This document shows positions 1 to 5,127 of a stretch of DNA of 5,127 bases, piece after piece. A program made the position numbers and the translations under genes. Every line of letters starts with the position of its first letter. Within the stretch, counting starts at the first letter, position 1. The notes under the pieces are model-generated. The model was not told the origin of the DNA. It did no database searches and saw only the letters and a program-made list of their open reading frames with translations. This DNA is from an uncultured Spirochaetales bacterium (GTDB lineage: Bacteria > UBP6 > UBA1177): NCBI GenBank assembly GCA_902780365.1, contig CACZFE010000203.1, forward strand, positions 1 to 5,127, read 5' to 3'.

Positions 1-1374
1 TCCCTCGGGCTTGAACTTAAGCCTCGAGATCTGGTTTCCGCCGGACGAGAGGATATCGTAACTTATCGAATTTATTTTTGTTCCGTTCTTTTTGACGACT
101 GTCCCCTTGGGAATTACGCCGTAAATACCGTCATCTATCCTGAACGAAATATTCTTCGACGTGTCACTTACATAAACCGTGCCGCCGCTCTTCCTCTGAA
201 GGAAAAGAACTGTCGCGGAATCATTCGAAAGCGTGTCGCTTCCTGCAGCAAGCTTTGCTCGTGCTGTGTATTCGCCGGGAAATGTCGTCGTGAAAGTGTA
301 ATTTGCCGCATCGGCGGTTTTATTTTTCAAAGTCCATGTGATCTTGAAGCCGGGAGCGACTTTCGTGCTGCCGCCTTCGACATTGAAATTCGCGTTGCTG
401 TCGGATGTTTCGCCGATGATGATTTCATTTTTATCAACTGAAACTCTGAAACCGTTGAAGAATTTCGCAAATTCCGGAGTTTCTTTCTTTGAATCTTCCG
501 CTATTTTTTCGGAAAGTGTCTTGCTGTTTGTCGTCTTGAGATAGTTTGAAAGAAGCTTAAGTCCTTCTTTGATGCCGGAAAGTTTCGAATAATCGAGCTC
601 TCCCAGCCATTCGCCCGTTCCCAGTTTTGCGTATTTTCTGATTTTTGTTTCGCTGTTTCTCAAGTCAGCGCAGTTCTGGTCAAGCAGAAAAACTGCGTTC
701 GTGATTTCTGAAATATTCGCCGTATGGTCTTTCAAACCTTTGAAGCAGCTCGCGAAACCGTTCGCCTTAACACAATATGTTTTGTCGGAAGAGATATCGG
801 CCTTGAAACTGAAAGCGCCTTTTGCATTTGTGTTGGCCGAAGCTAGTTTTTCAGTTTTGCCGCATTCATAAAGGGCTGCTTCTATTCCTGAAACTTCACT
901 TCCGATCTGGTACGAACCTGAAATCGTGCGGTTTTCAGTGCCTTCCAGAGGCTCGGTGTCGCCGGTATCGGTATCCTGGTCCGGAGCAGTGTCACTTGTA
1001 TCGGTGTCAGTGTCCTGATCGGGAATCGTGTCACTTGTGTCCGTGTCTGTATCATTGTCAGGAGTCGTGTCGGATGAAGTGTCTGTGTCCGTATCATCAT
1101 CAGCCGGTTCAGGTTTTTCCGTGTCGGTGTCATCTGCCGGCTCGGGTTCCGTGGTGTCGCCATCCGTTACAGCGGTATCCGAAATGTCGGAATCGTCTCC
1201 GGGAAGACAAACATCGTTCTCTTCGTCGCAGACAAGACCTTCGTTGCAGGTTTTGTTCGGATAGCATGCGCCGTAAAGTTCGCCCTGTTTTTTGCCTTTG
1301 CTGTCACTGCCGCCGCCGCAGGAAAGCATGAAAAACATCGCAAAAAACATTAAGACAGCATAAACTCTCTTCAT
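1..1374 (-). CDS. Asp/Thr-rich surface lipoprotein with four-cysteine module (C-terminus outside window)
   Basis: The frame is open from an ATG at 1374 to the window edge, giving the first 458 residues; no stop is reached. The N-terminus is a lipoprotein signal: Lys-Arg, a hydrophobic stretch, then MLSC with the lipidated Cys at residue 19. Position -3 is Met rather than the usual Leu, a mild deviation. Gly follows the Cys, so there is no Asp+2 retention signal and outer-membrane placement is expected. Residues 37-56 form a small module with cysteines at 37, 43, 49 and 56 (CYPNKTCNEGLVCDEENDVC). Residues 60-142 are an Asp/Thr/Pro linker built on a 13-residue repeat. Residues 148-205 look like a small beta-sandwich of the carboxypeptidase-regulatory or Ig-like kind, and 312-392 look like a second Ig-like domain ending in a typical ATVLFL strand. 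The function is unknown; display or adhesion at the cell surface is an inference. The gene may share a transcript with the upstream porin but has its own promoter candidate and a strong ribosome site. Confidence 0.88.
   Translation of the reverse strand, partial: MKRVYAVLMFFAMFFMLSCGGGSDSKGKKQGELYGACYPNKTCNEGLVCDEENDVCLPGDDSDISDTAVTDGDTTEPEPADDTDTEKPEPADDDTDTDTSSDTTPDNDTDTDTSDTIPDQDTDTDTSDTAPDQDTDTGDTEPLEGTENRTISGSYQIGSEVSGIEAALYECGKTEKLASANTNAKGAFSFKADISSDKTYCVKANGFASCFKGLKDHTANISEITNAVFLLDQNCADLRNSETKIRKYAKLGTGEWLGELDYSKLSGIKEGLKLLSNYLKTTNSKTLSEKIAEDSKKETPEFAKFFNGFRVSVDKNEIIIGETSDSNANFNVEGGSTKVAPGFKITWTLKNKTADAANYTFTTTFPGEYTARAKLAAGSDTLSNDSATVLFLQRKSGGTVYVSDTSKNISFRIDDGIYGVIPKGTVVKKNGTKINSISYDILSSGGNQISRLKFKPEG
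971..1090 (-). repeat. Three imperfect ~39-bp tandem repeats coding the Asp/Thr linker
   Basis: Units at 971-1009, 1010-1048 and 1049-1090 encode variants of a 13-residue unit of the form TSDTxPDxDTDTD; the third (N-terminal) unit has one extra serine codon. The copies differ at several silent and a few coding positions, so they are older than the perfect repeats in the neighbouring porin gene. All length changes seen are multiples of three and keep the frame. More degenerate Asp/Thr/Glu/Pro sequence continues up to about 1195. The repeat makes an extended, acidic, probably calcium-friendly spacer between the lipid anchor plus Cys module and the beta domains; the calcium remark is inference. 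Confidence 0.8.
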
Positions 1375-1380
1375 CTCTGA

Positions 1381-1385
1381 CTCCT
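1381..1385 (-). promoter_or_regulatory. Shine-Dalgarno site of the lipoprotein gene
   Basis: AGGAG on the minus strand lies six bases before the ATG at 1374. It fixes the start at the Met that begins the lipoprotein signal sequence rather than at the later in-frame Met codons at residues 9, 13 and 16, which would destroy the signal. Confidence 0.85.
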
Positions 1386-1422
1386 ATGATAAAAACCATC
1401 ATCTGATAAAAAACGCGCGATT

Positions 1423-1450
1423 ACAATACAAAAAAAGGCAAAAATGGCAA
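1423..1450 (-). promoter_or_regulatory. Candidate sigma-70-like promoter for the lipoprotein gene
   Basis: On the minus strand, TTGCCA (1450-1445) is followed after 16 bases by TATTGT (1428-1423), within the 119-bp gap after the porin stop. The -35 matches four of six consensus bases and the -10 matches four of six. A transcript would start near 1416, leaving a leader of about 40 bases. The same TTGCC-N16-TAT layout occurs before the YitT-family gene, which slightly strengthens the call. There is no clear rho-independent terminator between the porin and this gene, so read-through from the porin is also possible. Confidence 0.4.
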
Positions 1451-1493
1451 CTTTTCTGAGATTTTTGAGATTTAAAACGGAATTTAAAAGGGA

Positions 1494-3113
1494 TTATTCA
1501 GCAGCTGCTTCAGCTTCGGTAGATTCTTCGGATTTTCCTTCCCAAAGGAAATCGAACCAGCCGGTGAGAGCGATCGTGAAAATGTGGGTGTTATATTTGT
1601 TGGTATAGTATTCGTTCTTGCTGTATGCCTCGTCGTACCAGTGTACCGACTCTCTGATGAAGTTGTAGTCGAACTCGACGCCTGCATAGTCGCAGAAATT
1701 ATAGATGAACGCGAAATCGACACCCATCGTCGTGTTTTTGCTGTCTTCGATAAAGGTGTAAAGGTAAGGCTGTTTGAAGTAGGAGAATCTTGCCATGATG
1801 TCAAACCAGTAGACATGAGCGTAAGGCATTACGAAGAAACCCCACGGGCTGTATGAGCTTTTGCCCCAGATCATTCCTTCGTTTCCGTCACGGATGAAAC
1901 GTGCGTTCTCGTAGTAGTCCTTGCCGATGTATATGTTTGAATACGGGTTGAAAATCGATCTGTTCGAATAAGCGAAGTCGTTTCTGCCGGTATCATCATC
2001 TTTAAGAATGAGATTTTCTTCGATTTTGTTCTTTTCGTCGAGATAGGTTCCGTTTGTCGTCTGGAAAATACCGCCGGCTGTCTCTTCGTCGTAGCCCATG
2101 TATGCGCTGCCGAGAACAAAAGAGAACGCTGCCGTCGCATGGAATCTGCCAGTAAGATTGTATCTGATATCGAAACCGAACGCCGGATCTTTGAATCTGT
2201 CCTCACCGTCAAGCATCGTCTCGTTTTTGCCGTTGAAAACAAAAAGAGTGATGTCGAGGTCCATGTTGCTTGCAAGAAGAACATCGAACCCGAGAGAAAC
2301 ACCTACATCTCTGAAGCCGCCGCCAAGGAAATCGTTCTTGATTGCCGAGTGGCCGTAGGTGATTTCGTGGTCATAACCGCCTTCGATTCCGAACGGAAGA
2401 CCGAAAAGACCTGCCTGAAGTTCGACATTGAGACCGAGTGTTCCGGCTGCGTTTCTGTATGACGGGTGAACCATTTTGAAAGAAACATCCTTAAGAATAT
2501 CGAGAGCGTTCGGCGAATCGCTTGTATAGACGAATTCATGCGGATTGCTGTAATCTGTCGGAAGTTCGCTGTCGTGGTCGTAGTTGATCTCAACTTCTTT
2601 GGAAGTCTTCAGACCTTTTGCGAGATCGACAAGGATCCTGCCGTTGAACATATAGTTTCCGCCTTTGAAATCAAGGACAGCGTTGTCTATGCTGAACCTG
2701 TAGCTGCTGTGCGGCATAACATCACCGCCGAAAGTGTAGATCGAGTTCGAAAGAGCCATGAAAGCGTTTGCCGAGAAGTAGGGTTTCGTCTCGAAAGGTT
2801 CAAGTTTCTCTACCTCTTTTTCAGCCTCGGCTGCAGCGGGAGCAGCTTCTTCTTTCTTTTCTTCTGCAGGAGCAGCTTCTTCCTTCTTCTCTTCCGCAGG
2901 CTGTGCAGGAGCAGCTTCTTCCTTCTTCTCTTCCGCAGGCTGTGCAGGAGCAGCTTCTGCCGGTTTTTCAGGTTCAGCTGCAGGTTGTGCAGGTGCAGGC
3001 TGGTTGTTGTTATACTGGTTCAAATACTGCTGATACAAATCATTGGTGTTGTCCTGTGCCGACAACGAAAAAAACGCGGCCAAAACTGCAACCGCGAAAA
3101 AGAATCTGCGCAT
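1494..3113 (-). CDS. Outer-membrane porin, OprO/OprP-like, with Ala/Pro/Glu/Lys spacer
   Basis: This is a 539-residue exported barrel protein. Residues 1-19 (MRRFFFAVAVLAAFFSLSA) are a type I signal peptide with likely cleavage after Ala19. Residues 20-37 are polar and rich in Gln, Asn and Tyr. Residues 38-105 are a low-complexity Ala/Pro/Glu/Lys spacer containing AAPAQPAEEKKEE repeats. From about 110 onward come alternating amphipathic beta strands rich in Tyr and Phe. Landmarks resembling Porin_O_P (phosphate-selective porin) proteins are YRFSIDNAVLDFKG near 138-151, GLFGLPFGIE at 235-244 (compare GQFKxPFGLE), RDVGVSLG at 268-275 and FVFNGKN at 291-297. Residues 341-420 are a polar stretch, probably extracellular loops. 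The last strand ends near Trp524 and is followed by a 15-residue acidic tail, which is unusual because most barrels end on an aromatic residue. In-frame ATGs at 3131 and 3125 exist, but a GGAGG lies between them and 3113, and only the 3113 start leaves the signal peptide at the N-terminus. Barrel porin is well supported; the substrate and exact family are inference. Confidence 0.85.
   Translation of the reverse strand: MRRFFFAVAVLAAFFSLSAQDNTNDLYQQYLNQYNNNQPAPAQPAAEPEKPAEAAPAQPAEEKKEEAAPAQPAEEKKEEAAPAEEKKEEAAPAAAEAEKEVEKLEPFETKPYFSANAFMALSNSIYTFGGDVMPHSSYRFSIDNAVLDFKGGNYMFNGRILVDLAKGLKTSKEVEINYDHDSELPTDYSNPHEFVYTSDSPNALDILKDVSFKMVHPSYRNAAGTLGLNVELQAGLFGLPFGIEGGYDHEITYGHSAIKNDFLGGGFRDVGVSLGFDVLLASNMDLDITLFVFNGKNETMLDGEDRFKDPAFGFDIRYNLTGRFHATAAFSFVLGSAYMGYDEETAGGIFQTTNGTYLDEKNKIEENLILKDDDTGRNDFAYSNRSIFNPYSNIYIGKDYYENARFIRDGNEGMIWGKSSYSPWGFFVMPYAHVYWFDIMARFSYFKQPYLYTFIEDSKNTTMGVDFAFIYNFCDYAGVEFDYNFIRESVHWYDEAYSKNEYYTNKYNTHIFTIALTGWFDFLWEGKSEESTEAEAAAE
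2866..2943 (-). repeat. Two perfect 39-bp tandem repeats in the porin spacer
   Basis: The units at 2866-2904 and 2905-2943 are identical over all 39 bases, and the first 15 or so bases of a third copy follow from 2944. A diverged 30-bp version lacking three codons (the AQP part of the protein unit) lies at about 2836-2865. Each unit encodes 13 residues of the AAPAQPAEEKKEE type. Perfect identity, including silent positions, points to recent duplication. Because the unit is a multiple of three, changes in copy number lengthen or shorten the spacer without breaking the frame. Confidence 0.9.
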
Positions 3114-3118
3114 TAAAA

Positions 3119-3123
3119 CCTCC
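3119..3123 (-). promoter_or_regulatory. Shine-Dalgarno site that sets the porin start
   Basis: GGAGG on the minus strand lies five bases before the ATG at 3113. It sits inside the longer open frame that begins at 3131, so that longer start would place the ribosome site within coding sequence and put six extra residues (MFMEVL) before the Arg-Arg of the signal peptide. The 3113 start is therefore preferred. Confidence 0.85.
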
Positions 3124-3159
3124 ATAAACAAAAAGTAAAAACAACAAAAATCCGCCTAG

Positions 3160-3178
3160 TCTTAAACAATATTTAAGA
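3160..3178. promoter_or_regulatory. Inverted repeat in the porin upstream region, possible operator
   Basis: TCTTAAA (3160-3166), CAATA, TTTAAGA (3172-3178) form a perfect 7-bp inverted repeat with a five-base centre, 47 bases upstream of the porin ATG. A third copy of the half-site, TCTTAAA, lies at 3226-3232. On the minus strand TTGACT, a good -35 hexamer, sits just upstream at 3190-3185, so the repeat would cover the -10 region of any promoter using it. No regulator is encoded nearby. The arms are AT-rich in an AT-rich stretch, so chance is a real possibility. A terminator is unlikely since the stem lacks GC pairs and a T-run. Confidence 0.3.
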
Positions 3179-3320
3179 AAAATCAAGTCAAAAAGGACAC
3201 AAAGCCGCAGAATATGACAAATTTTTCTTAAAAAAATGCTGAAAAAAACGCGATTCCGGCCAGTTTGCGGACAAAAGAATCTTTTTTTTCTCCAACTATT
3301 CCATATTTGGAAAAATTAAT

Positions 3321-3326
3321 TACAAT
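3321..3326 (+). promoter_or_regulatory. Candidate -10 box for plsC
   Basis: TACAAT matches the TATAAT consensus at five of six positions and lies 27 bases before the preferred plsC ATG, giving a leader of about 20 bases. No good -35 hexamer is seen 16-18 bases upstream; that position holds TTCCAT, the left arm of a 5-bp inverted repeat TTCCA-TATT-TGGAA at 3299-3312. A weak or activator-dependent promoter is possible, but the call rests on the -10 alone. Confidence 0.3.
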
Positions 3327-3343
3327 AATTCGTTTTTGTCGCT

Positions 3344-3349
3344 GAGAGG
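3344..3349 (+). promoter_or_regulatory. Shine-Dalgarno site that sets the plsC start
   Basis: GAGAGG ends four bases before the ATG at 3354. An in-frame TTG at 3336 would extend the protein by six residues (MSLRGV), but it lies before this site and has no purine-rich site of its own; the ATG is preferred. Confidence 0.7.
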
Positions 3350-3353
3350 TGTC

Positions 3354-4046
3354 ATGTTGCGTTTTGTAGTTATCGTTTTTGTTGTAGGGTTTTACGTTCT
3401 GCTTTCGCTCCTCCTTTTCCCTTTTCATCTTCTCTCAAGAAGGAAACTGGGAGGAAAAATTTTCAAAAACTGCTCCTCTGTGTGCCTTAAAACCTGCGGA
3501 GTCAGATGCACCACAGAAGGTCTTGAAAACATCACGCCAGACGAAACTTACGTCGTTGTCGCCAATCATCAGAGCATAGCCGATATTCCGATAATCGGCG
3601 CGAATCTGCCGATAAACATGCGCGTCCTTGCAAAGAAAGAGCTTTTCGCCATCCCGGTATTCGGCCAGGCGATGTGGCTTTATGACTTTGTGGCGATAGA
3701 CCGCAAAAACAGGCGCAGCGCGGTAAAAAGCCTTGAAATCGCCGAGAAAAAAATGAGATACTGCTCTTACCTCCTTTTCCCGGAAGGGACACGAAGCCGC
3801 GACGGGCATGTAGGCAAATTCAAATCAGGCGCACTTACACTGACCGAACACGGCTGCAAAATTCTTCCTGTCGCCATAATCGGAGCCGACAAGATCCTCA
3901 AAGCGGGTGAATTTTACATTCAGTCGGGCCACATCCACGTCAAAGTTTTCCCGTCGACAACAATAGGCGAAAACGAAACGAGACAGGAACTCGCCGAAAG
4001 ACTTCACGAACTTATTTCAAGTTATGTAGAATCGGCAAACAGCTGA
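3354..4046 (+). CDS. plsC: 1-acyl-sn-glycerol-3-phosphate acyltransferase (PlsC/LPLAT family)
   Basis: This 230-residue protein fits the usual length of bacterial PlsC. The enzyme transfers an acyl chain to the sn-2 position of lysophosphatidic acid, giving phosphatidic acid for membrane phospholipids, at the cytoplasmic face of the inner membrane. Residues 2-27 form a hydrophobic N-terminal membrane segment followed by Ser-Arg-Arg-Lys. The family blocks appear in order: block I NHQSIAD with catalytic His72 and Asp77; block II around 94-121, including KKELFAIPVFG and the acceptor-binding DFVAIDRKNR; block III FPEGTRSRDG at 142-151 with EGTR at 144-147; and block IV ILPVAIIGA at 170-178. All key residues are intact, so the enzyme should be active. 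Cysteines cluster at 40-52 (C40, C44, C48, C52), between the membrane segment and the catalytic domain. It is divergent from the porin and followed on the same strand by the YitT-family gene. Related LPLAT-family enzymes acting on other lysolipids cannot be excluded. Confidence 0.92.
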   Translation: MLRFVVIVFVVGFYVLLSLLLFPFHLLSRRKLGGKIFKNCSSVCLKTCGVRCTTEGLENITPDETYVVVANHQSIADIPIIGANLPINMRVLAKKELFAIPVFGQAMWLYDFVAIDRKNRRSAVKSLEIAEKKMRYCSYLLFPEGTRSRDGHVGKFKSGALTLTEHGCKILPVAIIGADKILKAGEFYIQSGHIHVKVFPSTTIGENETRQELAERLHELISSYVESANS

Positions 4047-4064
4047 AAAATCTAATATTTTCAG
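4043..4064 (+). terminator. Weak hairpin over the plsC stop codon
   Basis: CTGAAAA (4043-4049) and TTTTCAG (4058-4064) can pair over seven bases around an eight-base loop, and the left arm contains the TGA stop. Only two pairs are GC and no run of T follows, so it does not meet the pattern of an intrinsic terminator. It could slow 3' decay or be chance; partial read-through into the next gene is expected either way. Confidence 0.2.
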
Positions 4065-4081
4065 GAATAATTCAAAAAATC

Positions 4082-4109
4082 TTGCCTTTCGGACTTCTAT
4101 CCGTATATT
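4082..4109 (+). promoter_or_regulatory. Sigma-70-like promoter for the YitT-family gene
   Basis: TTGCCT (4082-4087) and TATATT (4104-4109) are separated by 16 bases. The -35 matches four of six consensus bases and the -10 five of six. Transcription would start near 4116 with a leader of about 35 bases dominated by two T-runs (4123-4130 and 4132-4138). The spacer contains a short inverted repeat, CGGA-CTTCTA-TCCG (4090-4103), which could be a coincidence. The promoter suggests the gene can be expressed apart from plsC. Confidence 0.5.
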
Positions 4110-4139
4110 GCCGCGGTTTTGATTTTTTTTGTTTTTTTG

Positions 4140-4145
4140 AGGGAG
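4140..4145 (+). promoter_or_regulatory. Shine-Dalgarno site that sets the YitT-family start
   Basis: AGGGAG lies six bases before the ATG at 4152. The open frame extends back to a TTG at 4119, but that extension is coded by the T-rich leader, has no ribosome site and would place this AGGGAG inside the gene; the ATG is chosen. Confidence 0.85.
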
Positions 4146-4151
4146 AAAAAT

Positions 4152-5084
4152 ATGTCTGTTTTACCCAAAGAACGCTTCTTTGCCGACAAACTTTACTCGG
4201 CAAGATGGTTCAAATCATACCTTCTGATCATCATCGGCTCGATGATAATGGCATCGGGATACTCCTTTTTTGCTGATCCGCATAAAATCGTCCCGGGCGG
4301 CGTCTACGGCATTGCGATCGTCATCCACCACGTCTTCGGACTCCCGACAGGAACGGTCGGTCTCATGTTCAACATCCCGCTTTTCGCACTCGGCATCTAC
4401 ATTCTCGGACCTCGATTCGGAGTAAAAACTTTCGTCGGCACGATCGCGACATCGTTCTTCATCGATTTCCAGTCACAGATCATAAAGAATTTAGGCTTGT
4501 TCCGTCCGAAAGACCTGGCTGCCGGCGAGGATTTCCTCGCTTCTCCGGTTCAGGATCCGATCCTTGCAAGTCTGGTAGCCGGCGTTCTTATCGGCGTAGG
4601 ACTTGCGCTTATCTTCAGAGCGAAAGCGACTACCGGAGGCAGCGACATCATCGCTCAGATAGTCAACAAATACACTAAAATTTCTGTCGGACAGCTTCTT
4701 ATCTTCATCGATTCGGCGATCGTTTCTGTAGGTATCATCGCTTTCAAAGACTTTTCGCTCGCGATCTACGCCATCATCACGATATACCTTACCGGCAAAG
4801 TACTTGACGCGGTCCTTCTCGGCGGAAACAACAGAAAGGCGGTTTTTGTAGTCTCCTCGAAACACGAGGAGATCAGCGAATTCATACTGCACAAACTGAG
4901 AAGAGGAGGAACCTTCTTCTTCGCTCAGGGAATGTACGGCCACGACGACAAAAAAGTGATATATACCGCGCTCAGCAGACGCGAACTTTCGGCGTTGCAG
5001 GATTTCGTAAAAGATATCGACAAAGACGCTTTCCTTTCAGTTTTCGACACGAACCAGATCTACGGACACGGATTTCTTCCGTGA
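4152..5084 (+). CDS. YitT-family inner-membrane protein with C-terminal DUF2179 domain
   Basis: This 310-residue protein matches the two-part architecture of the YitT family: an N-terminal membrane region (residues about 20-220) and a soluble C-terminal DUF2179 domain (about 224-305). Hydrophobic segments lie near 22-40, 48-62, 66-84, 93-105, 136-156, 180-198 and 201-216. Family signatures are VPGGVYGIA at 47-55 after the first segment, and the ATTGGSDIIAQIVNK block at 159-173, close to the usual GGxDIIA motif of the second half; the two glycine-rich blocks sit at matching places in the two halves. The C-terminal domain contains RRGGTFFFAQGMYGHDDKKV, typical of DUF2179, where a GGT or GVT turn precedes a G-x-Y-x-G loop. 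The family is widespread, often present in several paralogues, and its biochemical role is not settled; transport is suspected. No gene symbol is given because orthology to a particular paralogue (yitT, ypjC, yqfU, yvjA) cannot be decided here. It has its own promoter and the frame is intact. Confidence 0.93.
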   Translation: MSVLPKERFFADKLYSARWFKSYLLIIIGSMIMASGYSFFADPHKIVPGGVYGIAIVIHHVFGLPTGTVGLMFNIPLFALGIYILGPRFGVKTFVGTIATSFFIDFQSQIIKNLGLFRPKDLAAGEDFLASPVQDPILASLVAGVLIGVGLALIFRAKATTGGSDIIAQIVNKYTKISVGQLLIFIDSAIVSVGIIAFKDFSLAIYAIITIYLTGKVLDAVLLGGNNRKAVFVVSSKHEEISEFILHKLRRGGTFFFAQGMYGHDDKKVIYTALSRRELSALQDFVKDIDKDAFLSVFDTNQIYGHGFLP

Positions 5085-5127
5085 CTTGGAATCGGGCAAC
5101 ACGGCCAGCATCAAGATGGACTACGGT

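Noticed and set aside
822..1331. Cys/Arg-rich 169-codon open frame on the plus strand opposite the lipoprotein gene
   Set aside because: It is the antisense reading of the Asp/Thr repeat region; its composition follows from the repeat (GAC/ACN read in reverse) and there is no convincing ribosome site.
1440..1493. Possible terminator after the porin
   Set aside because: Only AT-only short repeats (ATTTAAAA twice, 12 bases apart) and a T-run not preceded by a GC stem are present; no intrinsic terminator could be built.
2466..3116. 216-codon plus-strand open frame opposite the porin 5' half, rich in Phe, Leu, Ser and Arg
   Set aside because: It mirrors the Ala/Glu/Lys/Pro repeat of the porin, has no family motif, and the opposite strand has a complete gene with signal peptide, ribosome site and barrel motifs.
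3228..3428. 66-codon Lys-rich minus-strand open frame across the divergent region and the plsC start
   Set aside because: Its composition reflects AT-rich intergenic DNA and the antisense of the PlsC membrane segment; there is no supporting start signal.
4491..4943. 150-codon minus-strand open frame inside the YitT-family gene
   Set aside because: It is a charged antisense shadow of a strongly recognised gene, without motif or ribosome site.
1..5127. CRISPR array, tRNA, insertion sequence, attachment site or defence cassette
   Set aside because: No spaced direct repeats outside coding low-complexity regions, no cloverleaf-like segment, no transposase or recombinase motifs, and no terminal inverted repeats were seen.

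Overview
The window looks like ordinary chromosome from a Gram-negative bacterium of moderate GC content. It carries a signal-peptide-bearing outer-membrane barrel protein and a lipoprotein with a cysteine-rich module and a long Asp/Thr-rich linker. That lipoprotein style (Cys-Gly-Gly-Gly after the lipobox, a short four-cysteine module, then repeated Asp-Thr-Asp runs) recalls predicted surface lipoproteins of Myxococcota and other former deltaproteobacteria. The lineage assignment is an inference from style only; nothing here is a phylogenetic marker.

Layout. Positions 1-1374, minus strand, hold the first 458 residues of a lipoprotein whose C-terminus lies beyond the left edge. Positions 1494-3113, minus strand, encode a 539-residue OprO/OprP-like outer-membrane porin with an Ala/Pro/Glu/Lys-rich spacer after its signal peptide. 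The porin lies upstream of the lipoprotein on the same strand, 119 bp away. A 240-bp divergent intergenic region (3114-3353) follows, AT-rich and with a near-palindromic element in the porin leader. Positions 3354-4046, plus strand, encode a PlsC-type 1-acylglycerol-3-phosphate acyltransferase. After a 105-bp gap with a recognisable sigma-70-like promoter, positions 4152-5084 encode a YitT-family membrane protein with a C-terminal DUF2179 domain. The last 43 bases may begin another gene but are too short to call.

How the genes relate. The minus-strand pair are both cell-envelope products exported to or through the outer membrane. The plus-strand pair are inner-membrane proteins, one for phospholipid synthesis and one of unknown transport or membrane role. 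They share an envelope theme but nothing in the window ties them into one pathway. Shine-Dalgarno spacing favours starts inside the longest open frames for the porin, PlsC and the YitT protein.

I found no RNA gene, mobile element, CRISPR array, toxin-antitoxin pair or defence system. No gap between genes exceeds 300 bases. The most noteworthy items are the repeat-built low-complexity spacers in the lipoprotein and the porin, the acidic tail after the porin's last barrel strand, and the small inverted repeat upstream of the porin. I do not see evidence for an undescribed system.
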